From Hirudo medicinalis (lineage: Eukaryota; Annelida; Clitellata; Hirudinida; Hirudinidae): a stretch of 20,125 nt of DNA. The notes under the pieces are model-generated. The model saw nothing but the letters and a program-made list of their open reading frames with translations, had not been told where the DNA came from and ran no database searches. The DNA is taken from contig MPNW01001460.1 of assembly GCA_011800805.1 (NCBI GenBank), positions 14,700-34,824 on the forward strand. The letters run 5' to 3'. Made by a program: the position numbers and the translations under genes. Position 1 is the first letter of the stretch, and each line of letters begins with the position of its first letter. Shown in pieces: positions 9,577 to 19,052 of the stretch.

Positions 9577-11598
9577 ATGTATTCACTGTTCGATTTCCAT
9601 AAGACAAGGCGAGCTAAGAGCGACCGATGTCTCCGTAGGGCCAACATTTTCCTGGAGCAGGGAGAACAGTGGCTTGCCCTCAAGACCTTGGTCAGATTCA
9701 TGGTCGGACTTAATTCCCCCTGCGATGACATTAATCTTGGCGTCGTCGAATTTCTCGTCAGTTACCTACTGCCCCCTCCTGAAGATGATACGACCCTTAC
9801 TGCAGAAGAACTTGAATTACGGTTGTCCAGACTTCAGGCTTTTGTGAGAGTGACGCTAGAACTGCCAGAAGACGCGGAACTTACTCCTGGACTTTTGGAG
9901 GTCACTGAGTCTGGCTCTGAGGCATTTGGGGCAGTTGTGCGATATCTCATAACCTGCTTAAACACTGCAGAAAAGGCCACTCCCGAGCACATCGGCTATG
10001 AGGACTTGCATAAAGAAGAAAAATACTTCAGTGCTCCCAAGTCCTACAAAGATATAGAGTTAGGGCTGTGGTGTTGGCCATCTTTGGTGCGAGTCATTGG
10101 ACCATCCGAGAACCCGTCGAAGCTCAGCTCCTACGTTCTCATCAAATGCACCAGGTTGATTTCAATCATGTACGAAGTCAATCGACACTGGGGAGCGCTA
10201 TTTATGAGCTTGTCCACAAAAGTGCTCTTGCCCGACTCCAAATTCGAGATGCCCAACTTTTCGGAGAAAATCTTCTCATCCAGATCCAGTAATTGGTGCA
10301 GCGACTTGTACAACGATTGTCCATTTTTTGCGCCGACGGACTTCCGTAAGCGGCTTATGATGACGGTCTTCGACCTTTACCACGGATGTCAAGAGGACGA
10401 AATAGAAACTCAAACTTTCGAGGTGTCAAGGCTCAGACCGCTTGATGACATTGTCAGTCACTTTGAGAAGCCTAACAATCCTCGTGCTTACTGGTGCTTC
10501 ACTTTTGTCAACGAGATAGGGTATGGTCCAGGTCCGACCAAGGAATTCTACACCAAAGCCTCCCAGGACTGCTCCAGGTACGACCTGAACCTTTGGTTGG
10601 GCGAAGCCCGGAAAGCTAAAAACGGCATCGAATACGTTGATTCTCAAGTCGGTCTATTTCCTTCGCCTTGTCTGAGCTTGGACGAGCATTCAAAAAATGT
10701 CATAACCGCCATTGGTCAGTTGATGGCTAAGTCAAAAACAGACTGGATGATGATGGACCCGGGCCTCAGCACGGCTGCCTACAAGACCCTGGTCGGTACT
10801 GCAGGAAGGGGACAGTACCTGAAACTTTCCGATATCAAGTACGTCATGCCTTCCCTCACTAAATTTATTGAAGAATTGGTGGACGTTCTAAAAGAGTCTC
10901 AGAAGATTTTGAATGATCGTTCGCTGACGTCTGAGCAGATAGAACAGAAACTGTCAGAGTTGACTTTTGACGGATGTGCTTGGGAAGACCTCTCCATTGA
11001 CTTTACTCTTCCTGGATTTCCGGAAATTGAAATGATTCCCGGAGGAAGGGACGTGCTTCTGACTCCAGAAAACCTTGATGATTACTTAAAGCTGATCGTC
11101 TGGTGGCTGATGTACAAAGGGCCTCAGGAAAAGTTCGACTGCCTCCGTTCTGGTTTCGCCATGATACTCAAAGGCAATCGTTTCAATCATTTTGGCGCTG
11201 GCGATTTTGAAAACTTATTCACTGGCGATAAAACCGAAAAGCAGTGGCTGACAAGCGAACTCCAAGAGGCATTTCGATTGGACGATAGTCTGTCGAGCGA
11301 ATCTCCGACAGTCAAGTACTTGTTCGAGGTACTTGAGTCGTTCACAACAGAGACACAGAAACAGTTTCTTCAGTTCGTAACCGGTTCCACAAGGCTGCCC
11401 ATCGGTGGCCTAACCTCCCTTCAACCGCAGCTGACCCTAAGCAATGTCATGGTCAACGGAGACCCTGACGCCTACTTGCCTACGTCTATGACTTGCGTCA
11501 ACAAGCTGTTCCTTCCAAACTACAGTTGTTCTGACATTCTGAAAGAAAAACTGATTTTGGCAATCACAGAGGGCGCGGAGACCTTTCAGATCAGGTAG
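9577..11598 (+). CDS. TRIP12/UFD4-type HECT E3 ubiquitin ligase, intronless
   Basis: Ubiquitin ligase that takes ubiquitin from an E2 onto its own cysteine as a thioester and passes it to substrate. The 673-codon frame has no intron. Residues about 300-673 form a complete HECT domain: N-lobe NEIGYGPGPTKEFY (about 312-325), GQLMAKS, DFTLPGFPEIE; C-lobe FLQFVTGSTRLPIGGL (about 597-612), and MTCVNKL with catalytic Cys640 (codon 11494-11496). The pre-HECT segment NRHWGALF through CPFFAPTDFRKRLMM also matches the region before HECT in TRIP12, supporting this subfamily over HECTD1 or NEDD4. About 200 N-terminal residues are not recognised; full TRIP12 is near 2000 residues, so the ARM and WWE parts are absent. 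The frame is open 16 codons above ATG 9577, back to TAA 9526-9528, without another ATG. The start context is weak (C at -3), so the true N-terminus could lie in an upstream exon. The active-site region looks intact and the frame undamaged, which argues for a functional gene. Confidence 0.9.
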   Translation: MYSLFDFHKTRRAKSDRCLRRANIFLEQGEQWLALKTLVRFMVGLNSPCDDINLGVVEFLVSYLLPPPEDDTTLTAEELELRLSRLQAFVRVTLELPEDAELTPGLLEVTESGSEAFGAVVRYLITCLNTAEKATPEHIGYEDLHKEEKYFSAPKSYKDIELGLWCWPSLVRVIGPSENPSKLSSYVLIKCTRLISIMYEVNRHWGALFMSLSTKVLLPDSKFEMPNFSEKIFSSRSSNWCSDLYNDCPFFAPTDFRKRLMMTVFDLYHGCQEDEIETQTFEVSRLRPLDDIVSHFEKPNNPRAYWCFTFVNEIGYGPGPTKEFYTKASQDCSRYDLNLWLGEARKAKNGIEYVDSQVGLFPSPCLSLDEHSKNVITAIGQLMAKSKTDWMMMDPGLSTAAYKTLVGTAGRGQYLKLSDIKYVMPSLTKFIEELVDVLKESQKILNDRSLTSEQIEQKLSELTFDGCAWEDLSIDFTLPGFPEIEMIPGGRDVLLTPENLDDYLKLIVWWLMYKGPQEKFDCLRSGFAMILKGNRFNHFGAGDFENLFTGDKTEKQWLTSELQEAFRLDDSLSSESPTVKYLFEVLESFTTETQKQFLQFVTGSTRLPIGGLTSLQPQLTLSNVMVNGDPDAYLPTSMTCVNKLFLPNYSCSDILKEKLILAITEGAETFQIR

Positions 11599-11736
11599 AC
11601 GATAAAAGACTTCTTGTGGTCGTTTTGTAGTGAAAGGTTTAATTAATTATGAGAAATAACCAATAGTGTCTAAAAGCCTATGCTATTCGTAAGAATTGAT
11701 TAATTAATTGATTTTAATTTGCTAACAACGATTAAC

Positions 11737-11742
11737 AATAAA
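11737..11742 (+). terminator. Candidate poly(A) signal of the HECT gene
   Basis: AATAAA 139 bases after the HECT stop codon; a second copy lies at 11865-11870. Either could end the transcript. Confidence 0.5.
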
Positions 11743-12003
11743 ATGAACGTATCCTTTACTGGAGAGATTTTTTAAATATCTTATTTGATGCATTGATTCT
11801 GATGACTGATACAAAATTATTGCAAACAATTATCATAAAGAATTATTAAGCACAAATATTACAAAATAAATGAATATCTAAGAAGCAGATTAGTGTTTTT
11901 TGATTTCATCCTGGAATAGATGGATAAAAATCGAGAAAAACTCTGGGTACTGTAAGTCCAGATTTCCTATATCTTTGAAATGAATTTATTAAGTTATAAC
12001 TTT

Positions 12004-12172
12004 AGAGTTAATTTATAAAAAATCCAATAAATATAATATATAATTTAATAATAATAGAGCTAATAAATAATCAACATATATATAAAATATAATTTAATAA
12101 TAATAGAGTTAATTTATAATCCAAAATATATAATATATAATTTAATAATAACAGAGTTAATAAATAATCCCG
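12004..12172. repeat. About 49-bp AT-rich tandem repeat, about 3 copies
   Basis: TAATTTAATAATAATAGAG recurs at 12041, 12090 and 12138 with similar flanks (GAGTTAATTTATAATCCAA...). It lies between the convergent HECT and ROR 3' ends. Confidence 0.8.
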
Positions 12173-12206
12173 TAAATACAATGCAACTCCCGAAACTCGA
12201 AAGCTG

Positions 12207-12212
12207 TTTATT
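12207..12212 (-). terminator. Candidate poly(A) signal of the ROR-like gene
   Basis: AATAAA on the minus strand, about 460 bases after the ROR-like stop codon. Other AATAAA matches exist further on in AT-rich DNA, so the assignment is tentative. Confidence 0.35.
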
Positions 12213-12668
12213 CTGATGCCAAAAGCGAACACAACAACAAAAGTTGAATTAACGACTAACTAACATTCTTAAGTTTGTCTCCAACAAACAATACATCGAC
12301 GAAACTTGTAGAAAGCTGTTTGACATTCAACATTGGCTTTTTGAATCTCAAATATAAATATCAAATGTAGATTTTTTTTTAATATTCAGAAAATGATGAC
12401 AAATTCTCTCGGGTAGAAAAAGTACCCAGTCAGAGAGGAAAAGAATCTTTAAACTTGGCTCTTGTTCGGAATATTTCCTTCTCATAACCGAACCTCAAGC
12501 CCCAATCATACAGCCTTAGGCGCTACAAAAATGTCCAGTTTTACAGAGAAAACAGAAGAAGATTGAGCACAGACACAGGTACAGAAAGGTTTGAAGAGAT
12601 TCTGATATTTACCCGCTGCGAAAATTCAGTACGGAGCACGGATCAAGTTGGAGATCCCGGGGATAGGA

Positions 12669-14044
12669 TCACACGATCTGCTCCGTGTACACCTCATTGT
12701 TGAAGTAGCATTTCTTTCCGACCGACGACGAAGTGGCAAAGTCGTTGACCGGTGCCTGTTTGTAGTTGCAGGCCGATGACGCTGGCGATGACTTCTGACT
12801 GGGAGAAGAAGAATGAGAGGAAAGAAGCCTAGTGGACGTCAACTGTTGCTTTGGTAATGGCTGGTTATCGCAGCTGTTATTGTGATTCATATTCTCGTGG
12901 CTCTGGTTCGATACCAGAGAAGGGTTCATAGATGGAGCCCTGTTAAGCTCTGTCCAAGATTGGCGGAGTTGGTCGTGCAGTTCGCCAGCCGTAGGTCTGC
13001 TCGAGGGGACCTTGTGCCAGCACTGGACTATGAGAGCATACATGTCGGCTGGGCACTGGTTCGGGCAAGGAAGAATTCTGAACGATTTGATAGCTTCCGC
13101 TACCTCGATGTCCGACAGAAATCCATATGGCACTGAAGCGCAGCTGTAAATCTCCCACAGAAGAACTCCGAAAGACCAGACGTCGCTTTTGTCTGAGAAG
13201 GTCAGGGAGAGAAGAACTTCGGGTGGGGACCATCTGAGGGGTATGGATCTACCCTGGGGTGCTGGGAAATAGTTTGGTCCGCTACCCGGCAACACCAGAG
13301 ATATCTTAACCACTCCGTTCTCACAGACGAGGACATTGTACGAGCTCAACTCCGAATGGATGAAGTTCTTGGAATGGAGAAACTCCAACGCGCTCGCCAC
13401 TTGGACCGCTATGCTGACCAGCACCGCATGGGGTAGAATAGATGCCCTGGCTATCGTGAAGTTCTCTGTCGGCTGACATTTCACTACCTCGGAATTCGAC
13501 TTCAAGTATTCATTCAGGTCCCCGTAAGAGCTGGCCTCGAAGGCAACGAAGTTCGGCTGGGAGGTCTTGTTGAGTCCGAGTACGGCCGTTATGTTAGGAT
13601 GGCGAAAATCGCAAACCTTGTCGATCTCTTTCCAGAACTCAAGCTGGAGTTTGGCAGATACGTTCGGATCCAGGGTTCTGAAAATGGCTGGGACCACCGG
13701 TCCGCCTATGGGGGCAGAAAAGGACAGTATCTCGCCTCGGTAGACCTTTCCATAGGGTTGCTGGAAAAGCTCGTAGTTGAGGGAAATGTTACCAGGGGCG
13801 ATGTAAGGAGGAGTATTAGAGGATTGGAAGGAGTGCCTGCCAAGGAGGCTCTTCAGCTGAACGTTGGCCTGCTGCTGTGGCTGTTGGTGGTTGCTCAGAG
13901 GTTCTTCTGTAGCCGTAGATTTGCGTTTTTTCTGGCCCTCCCTCCTCATCTTGGTGCATGCGACCACGGTTGCTATGATGGCGATCAAGACAGCGCAAGG
14001 GACTCCTACGAGCAGGCTCTTGTGATAGGAAGTTCTTTGATCTC
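12669..14044 (-). CDS. ROR-like last exon: transmembrane, pseudokinase, Ser-rich tail
   Basis: Starts at the acceptor CTTTTGCAG in phase 1; the ATG at 14075 lies in the intron and is not a start. TM helix about 14018-13953 (SLLVGVPCAVLIAIIATVVA), then basic stop-transfer residues. The kinase spans about 13770-12950 with GKVYRG, DVWSFGVLLWEIYS and CWHKVPSSRPT intact. VAIK has become PAIF (Phe at 13682-13680), HRD has become HSE (13358-13350), and DFG/DLG has become LVL (13298-13290); the loop Asn of HRDxxxxN is kept. The tail is rich in Ser, Gln and Asn. TGA is at 12671-12669. Confidence 0.93.
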
Positions 14045-14609
14045 CTGCAAAAGAACGGTCACAGCTTTCAGTCAAGATAAAATGCTATTGATAAGGAAAA
14101 GGTTTAAATTCAATAAACTGAATTACTAGCTAACCGCAGGGTTCCATGGCACACAGCTCTTTGGCATGACCCACCTCTGCCTCGACGTAGCACCAGGGTG
14201 CTGACATCGACCTGTCAGGGTTTCGGCACAGATTGTGATCCACTGAAGCAAACAGCAAGGATCAGTCTTAAAGGTTACGCAATCATAGCCATCTCAAGAA
14301 ATACTCATTGAGGTCATACAGGTGAATTAGAAAGCTCGTTCATGTTCACTCGAGCATGTCTAGGATATCAAGGAGAAAAAAGGAAGATGCTTCAGAACAT
14401 TAGCTTATCGAATTCATCAACTAACTGGGTTCTCTGTTGAATTGGTTCTGTTCGTAAAAGGTGCCGATGTCAGACCACCTCAGACAGGCAGTCTTGGATT
14501 TTGTCTTACGGACAACACCTCTGTAGCTGTGCCCGTCGTCAGTGTAGCACTTGGAATCTGTAGAGGGATTGGTAATAATTGGTAAAGTAACGATACATGA
14601 TATTAATCC

Positions 14610-14661
<52 letters not shown>

Positions 14662-15212
14662 TAATAATAACAATAATAATAACAATAATAAAGTTTTCAT
14701 TAATAATAATAATAATAATAATAGTACTAACAACTATAATAATAATAATAATAACAATATTAATAATATTATTAATAATTATGATAATATTAATTTCAGG
14801 CAATAATATCGGCGATGCTAAATATATATCCAACATGCAGCAGAACATCTTTCGTGTAATACGAGTTTATTCATCTGATCAGAAATCAAAAATGGAAAGC
14901 TCATTAATATTTAATTATGAATTATAATATTATAATGTCGAACCGTCGTATGGAGGGACAGTTGGAATGTTGACAACGTAACAGGCTCCGCCCTTCTGTG
15001 TATTCATGTCGTTACACTTGGCGGCGTCGAGAACTTTGTTCATGAATAAATTAATTAATTTGAATTAATTTGCATTAATTTGAATATTCATTAGTTTAGT
15101 GAATAATTAGTAAGTAAACTGAACTTTTACATGTTTCCTTCAATCTATAATTGATGCATGTTTGAGGAATATATTACGTTATTTGATTGATCGATTGATT
15201 GACTGATTGATC

Positions 15213-15249
<37 letters not shown>

Positions 15250-15263
15250 GTTGATTGATTGAT

Positions 15264-15302
<39 letters not shown>

Positions 15303-15819
15303 CCAATGGATGGTTGGACGGACGGACTGATGGACGGATAAATCAGTCACTCGATCATAGACCAACTTTTGTTGACATTTTCATATTTGAACTTCTCCAG
15401 AATGCTGGGCGGGAACGACCACTTGACGAGGTTCTCGTCTGAAAATTCTTCCCTACAGTGGACTGACCTCACCAGGTCGCACTCCTCCCTGCACAGCTTC
15501 CTGGTCCTTGACAACCTCACTGGCGACTTCCGACTGACCTCGACATCTTGTTGAATATATTTTTATTGGTTTGCATTTTTAATTATTCACTAAATCGAAG
15601 GTTATTGACAATTTTGTTAATAAATCTCGTTTATTCAAAATCTATCAAACAGACCCCTCTTCTCCTAGTTATCTCTAACTATGCACATCGATCATCGGCA
15701 GAGTACTTAAATAGTTATATTTATTATCATATATTAATATCCAATCAACATGAGTTTATTTAATTATTTGCAACTAGTTAATAATAATAATAATATTCAT
15801 AATAATAAAAATAATTTTC

Positions 15820-15855
<36 letters not shown>

Positions 15856-16014
15856 TTCATAATATTCATAATAATAATAATAATATTCATAATAATAATA
15901 ANATTATTTATTTATTTATATTGAATATTCAATTATTTGACCACGTTTTTTGCTGTTTGGCGAGACTGATAACCTCAGTGGCAATGCCGGTGATGACGAC
16001 GACGATGGTGATGG

Positions 16015-16051
<37 letters not shown>

Positions 16052-18821
16052 GATAACAATGGTTAATAAACAATGCCTAAAACAGACCAATCAACAGAAC
16101 CAATGTAACTCATTCACCTCAAGCAAGTTATCGATTAAGTTTTCATTAATAATTTAAAGTTTTTAATAAGTCGCCTTATAAAATTAAAAATATTTTTTTA
16201 TTTTATTATTTATTCTTTTTATTTTAAAATTATAAAATTAAAAATATTTTTTTATTTTATTATTTATTCTTTTTATTTTAAAATTATAAAAATAAAAATA
16301 TTTTTTATTTTATTATTTGTTATTTTTATTTTTATTTGAGACAAAAACTGAAGAAATCCAATTCCCACCCTTTATCCACTCCTCGTGCATGGACTGGTAA
16401 TTTGTGTCCAGAACCAAGATGCTCTGATTGGCCAGGTACTTGGAGCAAGCTCCGCCCATATAGGGCTGACAAAATCCCTGATGGTCTTCGGGCTTCTTTC
16501 TGAAATCGCCGAGAAATTTAAATTTATTTTGGCCATAATATTTTTCTTAAATATGCTTTGCTGCTCATTTATAACTGATTACTAATGCACTGGCGAATAA
16601 CAACAATGATAATTTTTTGGGGCAGTTACCACAACAGGACGATAACCCGGACCTAAAACCCGACGCAAATTCAATGACCACCCCTACTAATAGACCCCGG
16701 GTGGCCAAATATTTCTACCCACACGTCGCCTTCTTCATTTTTTTGCTTTTTGGGAGACTCCTCGTTCAGGTGTTGCTTGTGGCCTGGAAATTCGGGGTAT
16801 AGGGGCTTGATATCCACTTCCGGGTCGATGGCCTCGCTATCGGGATCAAGGTCATTGTGCATTTTTGTCCTTGACCTGTTGGGGTTCACGCCTGTTCGAA
16901 AGTTGGGATTCATTTCAATGCAATGTTAGCGTGAGTTGGAGTTGTTGTTACTAATTTATGTGTTTATTATAAATAACATTACAAATAATTACATTTGATT
17001 ATACATTACATTGTAACATTAATTAATTAATAATTACTACATATTATTATATATTATAATTAATATGATAATTTATTGCATTTTATTATATATTACATTG
17101 TAACATTATATGGTAATTATTATATAATCATCGATTTATTAATATCCAACTAGTTGGCTCTCTTGAATCTTTTCAATTCAGCTTCCTCGATGATTATGGG
17201 TTGTCCAAATTCTGCCCTACTACCCCAGTCTATCCAGCCCTGGACGTCCAGGGACCCACGGGCAACGTGGCCATCTACACCCTCTCAATCGTGCAATCTC
17301 ATCAGTGCCAACTTCCAAACCTTAGGAATGATCGAATCTTAACAAGTCCCAAATGGATCGATCTTCTTGGAAGCGATATTTCTTTCATCGACGTGTCTTT
17401 CCGCGTGATCGATGATCCTGATCGGGGTCGTCAGGAAATCAGAATTCTTGGAAAAATAGGCAAAGTCTCTGGAGACATAATTAGGAGTCGTTGGCATGAC
17501 GACAGCCTGGAAATTGCTCGTTGTACGTGCGCACAAGGAGGGGAACAAAAATCGAACGAGGTAGAAACATGGGTTATTGTGAGTGGGGCTTGAGATTAAG
17601 AATAGCTGAGGTGCATGAGGTGCTTGAGGTGCATGAGGTGCATGAGGTGCATGAGGTGCTTGAGGTGCATGAGGTGCATGAGGTGCTTGAGGTGCATGAG
17701 GTGTTTGAGGTGCATGAAGTGCATGAGGTGCTTGAGGTGCATGAGGTGATTGAGGTGCATGAGGTGCTTGAGGTGCCACCTATAAATTTTTAACTAGTTC
17801 CGTTTTTAGAAAGGCTTGTCTTCTAAACTTTTCTCGAAAATCTATTTTTCTTCTTTTTGATTCAATTTCCAGGTGTGAACAAAGAGAGTGTACCGCTACA
17901 ATGTCTCCCACAAAATAGCGCATTTTTATAAATGCATTTTGAAATTACTGATATTAAATTAAGAAATATATTATTCTAAATAAGAAAAATTGAAAATCAC
18001 CTGTGAGAATAGTGAGATAGCCTTCTGTCAAGGTCTCAGAAAAGCTGTTTGAGCCAACGCACTTGTAACGACCTGCGTCCTTAACCTGTAGGTTTTTGAT
18101 GCTCAACCTGTAGTGGGTTGAAACCAGGTGTGAAGTCAGGTTGACTCAACAATTATTTTGTGTTTCAGTGAGATTACGTCATCATGGGATTGTTTGTAAT
18201 ATCGTCAGAAATATATTTTTTGTTTGTGACAAAGTGGACAATAATTTCGAGTTTAATAGGTTTAAAATAATTAAAATTATAATTGTTAATTATTAATCAT
18301 TAATTATAATTAATCATTAATTATAGTGTAATTATTAATTGTAACTAATGAAAGTCCAGACACTAACATGGATCCCCAAAGGGTGGTTTTAGAGCTTATC
18401 CTGGGCACGCCCTGGCCGATGGGGGCGTCGTTTTTGTACCACTTGTAGGTGGGCAGGGGTGATCCGGTTATTTCGCATTTTAAGTAGGCCGGATCCCCCT
18501 CGTACAAAGTGGTATTCTCCAATTCCTGATTCAGCTGGAGGTTTTCTGGAGATGATGGAAATAATAATAATAATGATAATAATAATAATAACAATAATAA
18601 TAATAATAATAATAATAACAACAATAAGTATAACATTAATAATAATAACAACACGGTATGTTAATAATGATTTAGTTAATTATTTAGTTAATAATCTACA
18701 GAAGGTCCTTCACCCCCAAACTCGTCCGTGTGAACACCAGTAGGGGGTATGGCCGGCACCTGTCCATGCGTGACGATGTCCATGCGGAGAGCTATCACCA
18801 TCATCGCCAACAAGCTCCTAA
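12669..18821 (-). CDS. ROR-family receptor tyrosine pseudokinase (Ig-frizzled-kringle-TM-kinase), 9 exons seen
   Basis: Single-pass receptor of the ROR family (Wnt5a-type co-receptors). Exons in gene order, high to low coordinate: 18821-18714, 18545-18368, 18107-18001, 16891-16719, 16495-16369, about 15541-15367, 15033-14944, 14557-14426, 14242-14135, 14044-12669. The first is a tentative signal region; the remaining nine carry recognised or in-phase sequence. The order Ig, frizzled CRD, kringle, TM, kinase occurs only in ROR. Phases match at every junction I could test (1, 2, 1, 0, then 1, 1, 1, 1 from the CRD end onward). The one break is between 16369 and 15541, where the central CRD coding sequence is absent. 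The kinase lacks the VAIK Lys, HRD Asp and DFG Asp, so it is predicted catalytically dead. MuSK has no kinase degeneration of this kind, and PTK7 and RYK lack a kringle. Confidence 0.9.
14135..14242 (-). CDS. ROR-like exon: kringle, second half
   Basis: Encodes DHNLCRNPDRSMSAPWCYVE and then KELCAMEPCG: the kringle HNxCRNPD...PWC motif and its last cysteines. Phase 1 on both sides. Confidence 0.93.
14426..14557 (-). CDS. ROR-like exon: kringle, first half
   Basis: Encodes SKCYTDDGHSYRGVVRKTKS and then TACLRWSD, the kringle opening CYxxxGxxYRG and its CxxW motif. Phase 1 on both sides. Confidence 0.92.
14609..14775. repeat. (AAT)n microsatellite in ROR-like intron
   Basis: Long AAT array just upstream (in gene direction) of the kringle exon at 14557. 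Poly-Asn, poly-Leu and poly-Ile frames here are artefacts. Confidence 0.92.
14944..15033 (-). CDS. ROR-like exon: CRD end and kringle linker
   Basis: Encodes LDAAKCNDMNTQKGGACYVV then NIPTVPPYD, aligning with the ROR stretch from the last CRD cysteine through NCxRIGIP to the kringle. Phase 1 on both sides. Confidence 0.75.
15183..15300. repeat. (GATT)n tetranucleotide repeat in ROR-like intron
   Basis: About 29 GATT units with a few GATC and GGTT variants. The minus strand reads an NQSI repeat, which I regard as fortuitous. Confidence 0.92.
15367..15541 (-). CDS. ROR-like exon: frizzled CRD, distal part
   Basis: Encodes SPVRLSRTRKLCREECDLVR then SVHCREEF, matching the CRD segment PRELCRDECE...C. 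The 5' boundary is uncertain (candidate acceptors leave the first base at 15526-15541). The donor GTTGGT after 15367 is in phase 1, as the next exon requires. Confidence 0.85.
15779..15901. repeat. (AAT)n/AATATTCAT microsatellite next to an ambiguous base
   Basis: AAT array with interspersed ATTCAT, ending at the N at 15902. It lies in the interval that should hold the missing CRD exon. Confidence 0.88.
15988..16053. repeat. (GAT)n microsatellite in ROR-like intron
   Basis: GACGACGATGGTGATGGTGATGA passing into perfect GAT repeats. Confidence 0.88.
16176..16337. repeat. 54-bp AT-rich tandem repeat, about 3 copies
   Basis: TTATAAAATTAAAAATATTT recurs with starts at 16176, 16230 and 16284 (period 54). 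The third copy is shorter and diverged. Located in the ROR-like intron just beyond the exon ending at 16369. Confidence 0.88.
16369..16495 (-). CDS. ROR-like exon: frizzled CRD, first part
   Basis: Encodes KPEDHQGFCQPYMGGACSKY, the start of the ROR cysteine-rich domain (family GFCQPYRGIAC), then LANQSILVLDTNYQSMHEEW. An alternative acceptor 4 bases upstream (16499) exists, but only 16495 keeps phase with the linker exon. Confidence 0.9.
16719..16891 (-). CDS. ROR-like exon: acidic linker between Ig and CRD
   Basis: Encodes about 57 residues, including DLDPDSEAIDPEVDIKP and EESPKKQKNEEGDVW. It is not conserved at sequence level, but ROR proteins carry an acidic linker here. The call rests on a phase-1 acceptor after CGAACAG that matches the Ig exon, and a phase-0 donor (TGG|GTAGAA) that matches the next exon. 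Confidence 0.6.
16920..17600. other. ROR-like intron, AT-rich then GC-richer, no assigned exon
   Basis: 16960-17150 is AT-rich with repeated ATTACATTGTAACATTA. 17150-17600 is more balanced and carries a 130-codon plus frame (17201-17593) and overlapping minus frames. None resembles a known family or has a splice pair fitting the ROR phases (phase 1 to phase 1). Confidence 0.45.
17610..17776. repeat. 9-bp minisatellite (GAGGTGCAT/GAGGTGCTT), about 18 units
   Basis: Units of 9 bases alternate between GCAT and GCTT forms, often as cat-cat-ctt (27 bases). The plus strand reads VHEVHEVLEV; the minus strand reads APHAPHAPQ. It lies in the large ROR-like intron. Confidence 0.92.
18001..18107 (-). 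CDS. ROR-like exon: Ig domain, second half
   Basis: Encodes LSIKNLQVKDAGRYKCVGSN, the F-strand DxGxYxC motif that closes the Ig disulfide. Phase 2 in (completing ATG, Met) and phase 1 out (CACAG|GTGATT). Confidence 0.92.
18368..18545 (-). CDS. ROR-like exon: Ig domain, first half
   Basis: Encodes the B-strand Cys (AYLKCEITGSPLPTYKWYK) and WYKNDAPI, a near match to the ROR1/2 segment WFKNDAP, then KTTLWGSM. Phase 1 in, phase 2 out (donor GTTAGT). Confidence 0.92.
18560..18653. repeat. (AAT)n microsatellite in ROR-like intron
   Basis: AAT array starting about 15 bases upstream (in gene direction) of the Ig exon acceptor. Confidence 0.88.
18714..18821 (-). CDS. ROR-like exon: N-terminal signal region
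   Basis: Encodes VRSLLAMMVIAL... then QVPAIPPTGVHTDEFG. The donor GTGAAG follows base 18714 in phase 1, joining perfectly to the Ig exon (G|AA). The acceptor side (CTCTTCATTCAAACAG) looks genuine, suggesting an upstream exon completes the signal peptide. Otherwise translation starts at the ATG ATG at 18804-18799. Confidence 0.6.
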
Positions 18822-18859
18822 CTGTTTGAATGAAGAGTATTTAAGTAAGGATAACAGTC

Positions 18860-18863
<4 letters not shown>

Positions 18864-18921
<58 letters not shown>

Positions 18922-18975
18922 GGATAATAATGAATAATAATAATGAATAATAATAATAACAATGAATAATAATAA
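18864..18975. repeat. (AAT)n microsatellite
   Basis: Long AAT array upstream of the first recognised ROR-like exon. Confidence 0.9.
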
Positions 18976-19052
18976 ATATTAATGATAAATAATATCAACA
19001 TTGGTTTTTAACTTTGCAATACAGGCATTAAAAAGTTAATTATTATTATTAA

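Noticed and set aside
13599..14129. 176-codon plus-strand frame opposite the ROR kinase exon
   Set aside because: Shadow of the minus-strand kinase and TM exon; no family resemblance.
15174..15365. Minus-strand NQSI-repeat frame
   Set aside because: Direct translation of the (GATT)n tetranucleotide array.
15925..15995. Minus-strand reading VITGIATEVISLAKQQ, at the place where the CRD would continue with ITAAFTMIG
   Set aside because: The first residues align suggestively, but there is no splice acceptor next to it (a CAT repeat lies upstream), it contains none of the expected cysteines and soon reaches a stop.
17201..17593. 130-codon plus-strand frame in the ROR-like intron
   Set aside because: No recognisable domain, no splice sites or promoter evidence, and overlapping open frames on the other strand; probably chance in a GC-richer stretch.
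17339..17779. 146-codon minus-strand frame beginning with APHAPQ repeats
   Set aside because: Its length comes from the 9-bp minisatellite; the rest matches nothing I know and does not fit the ROR exon phases.
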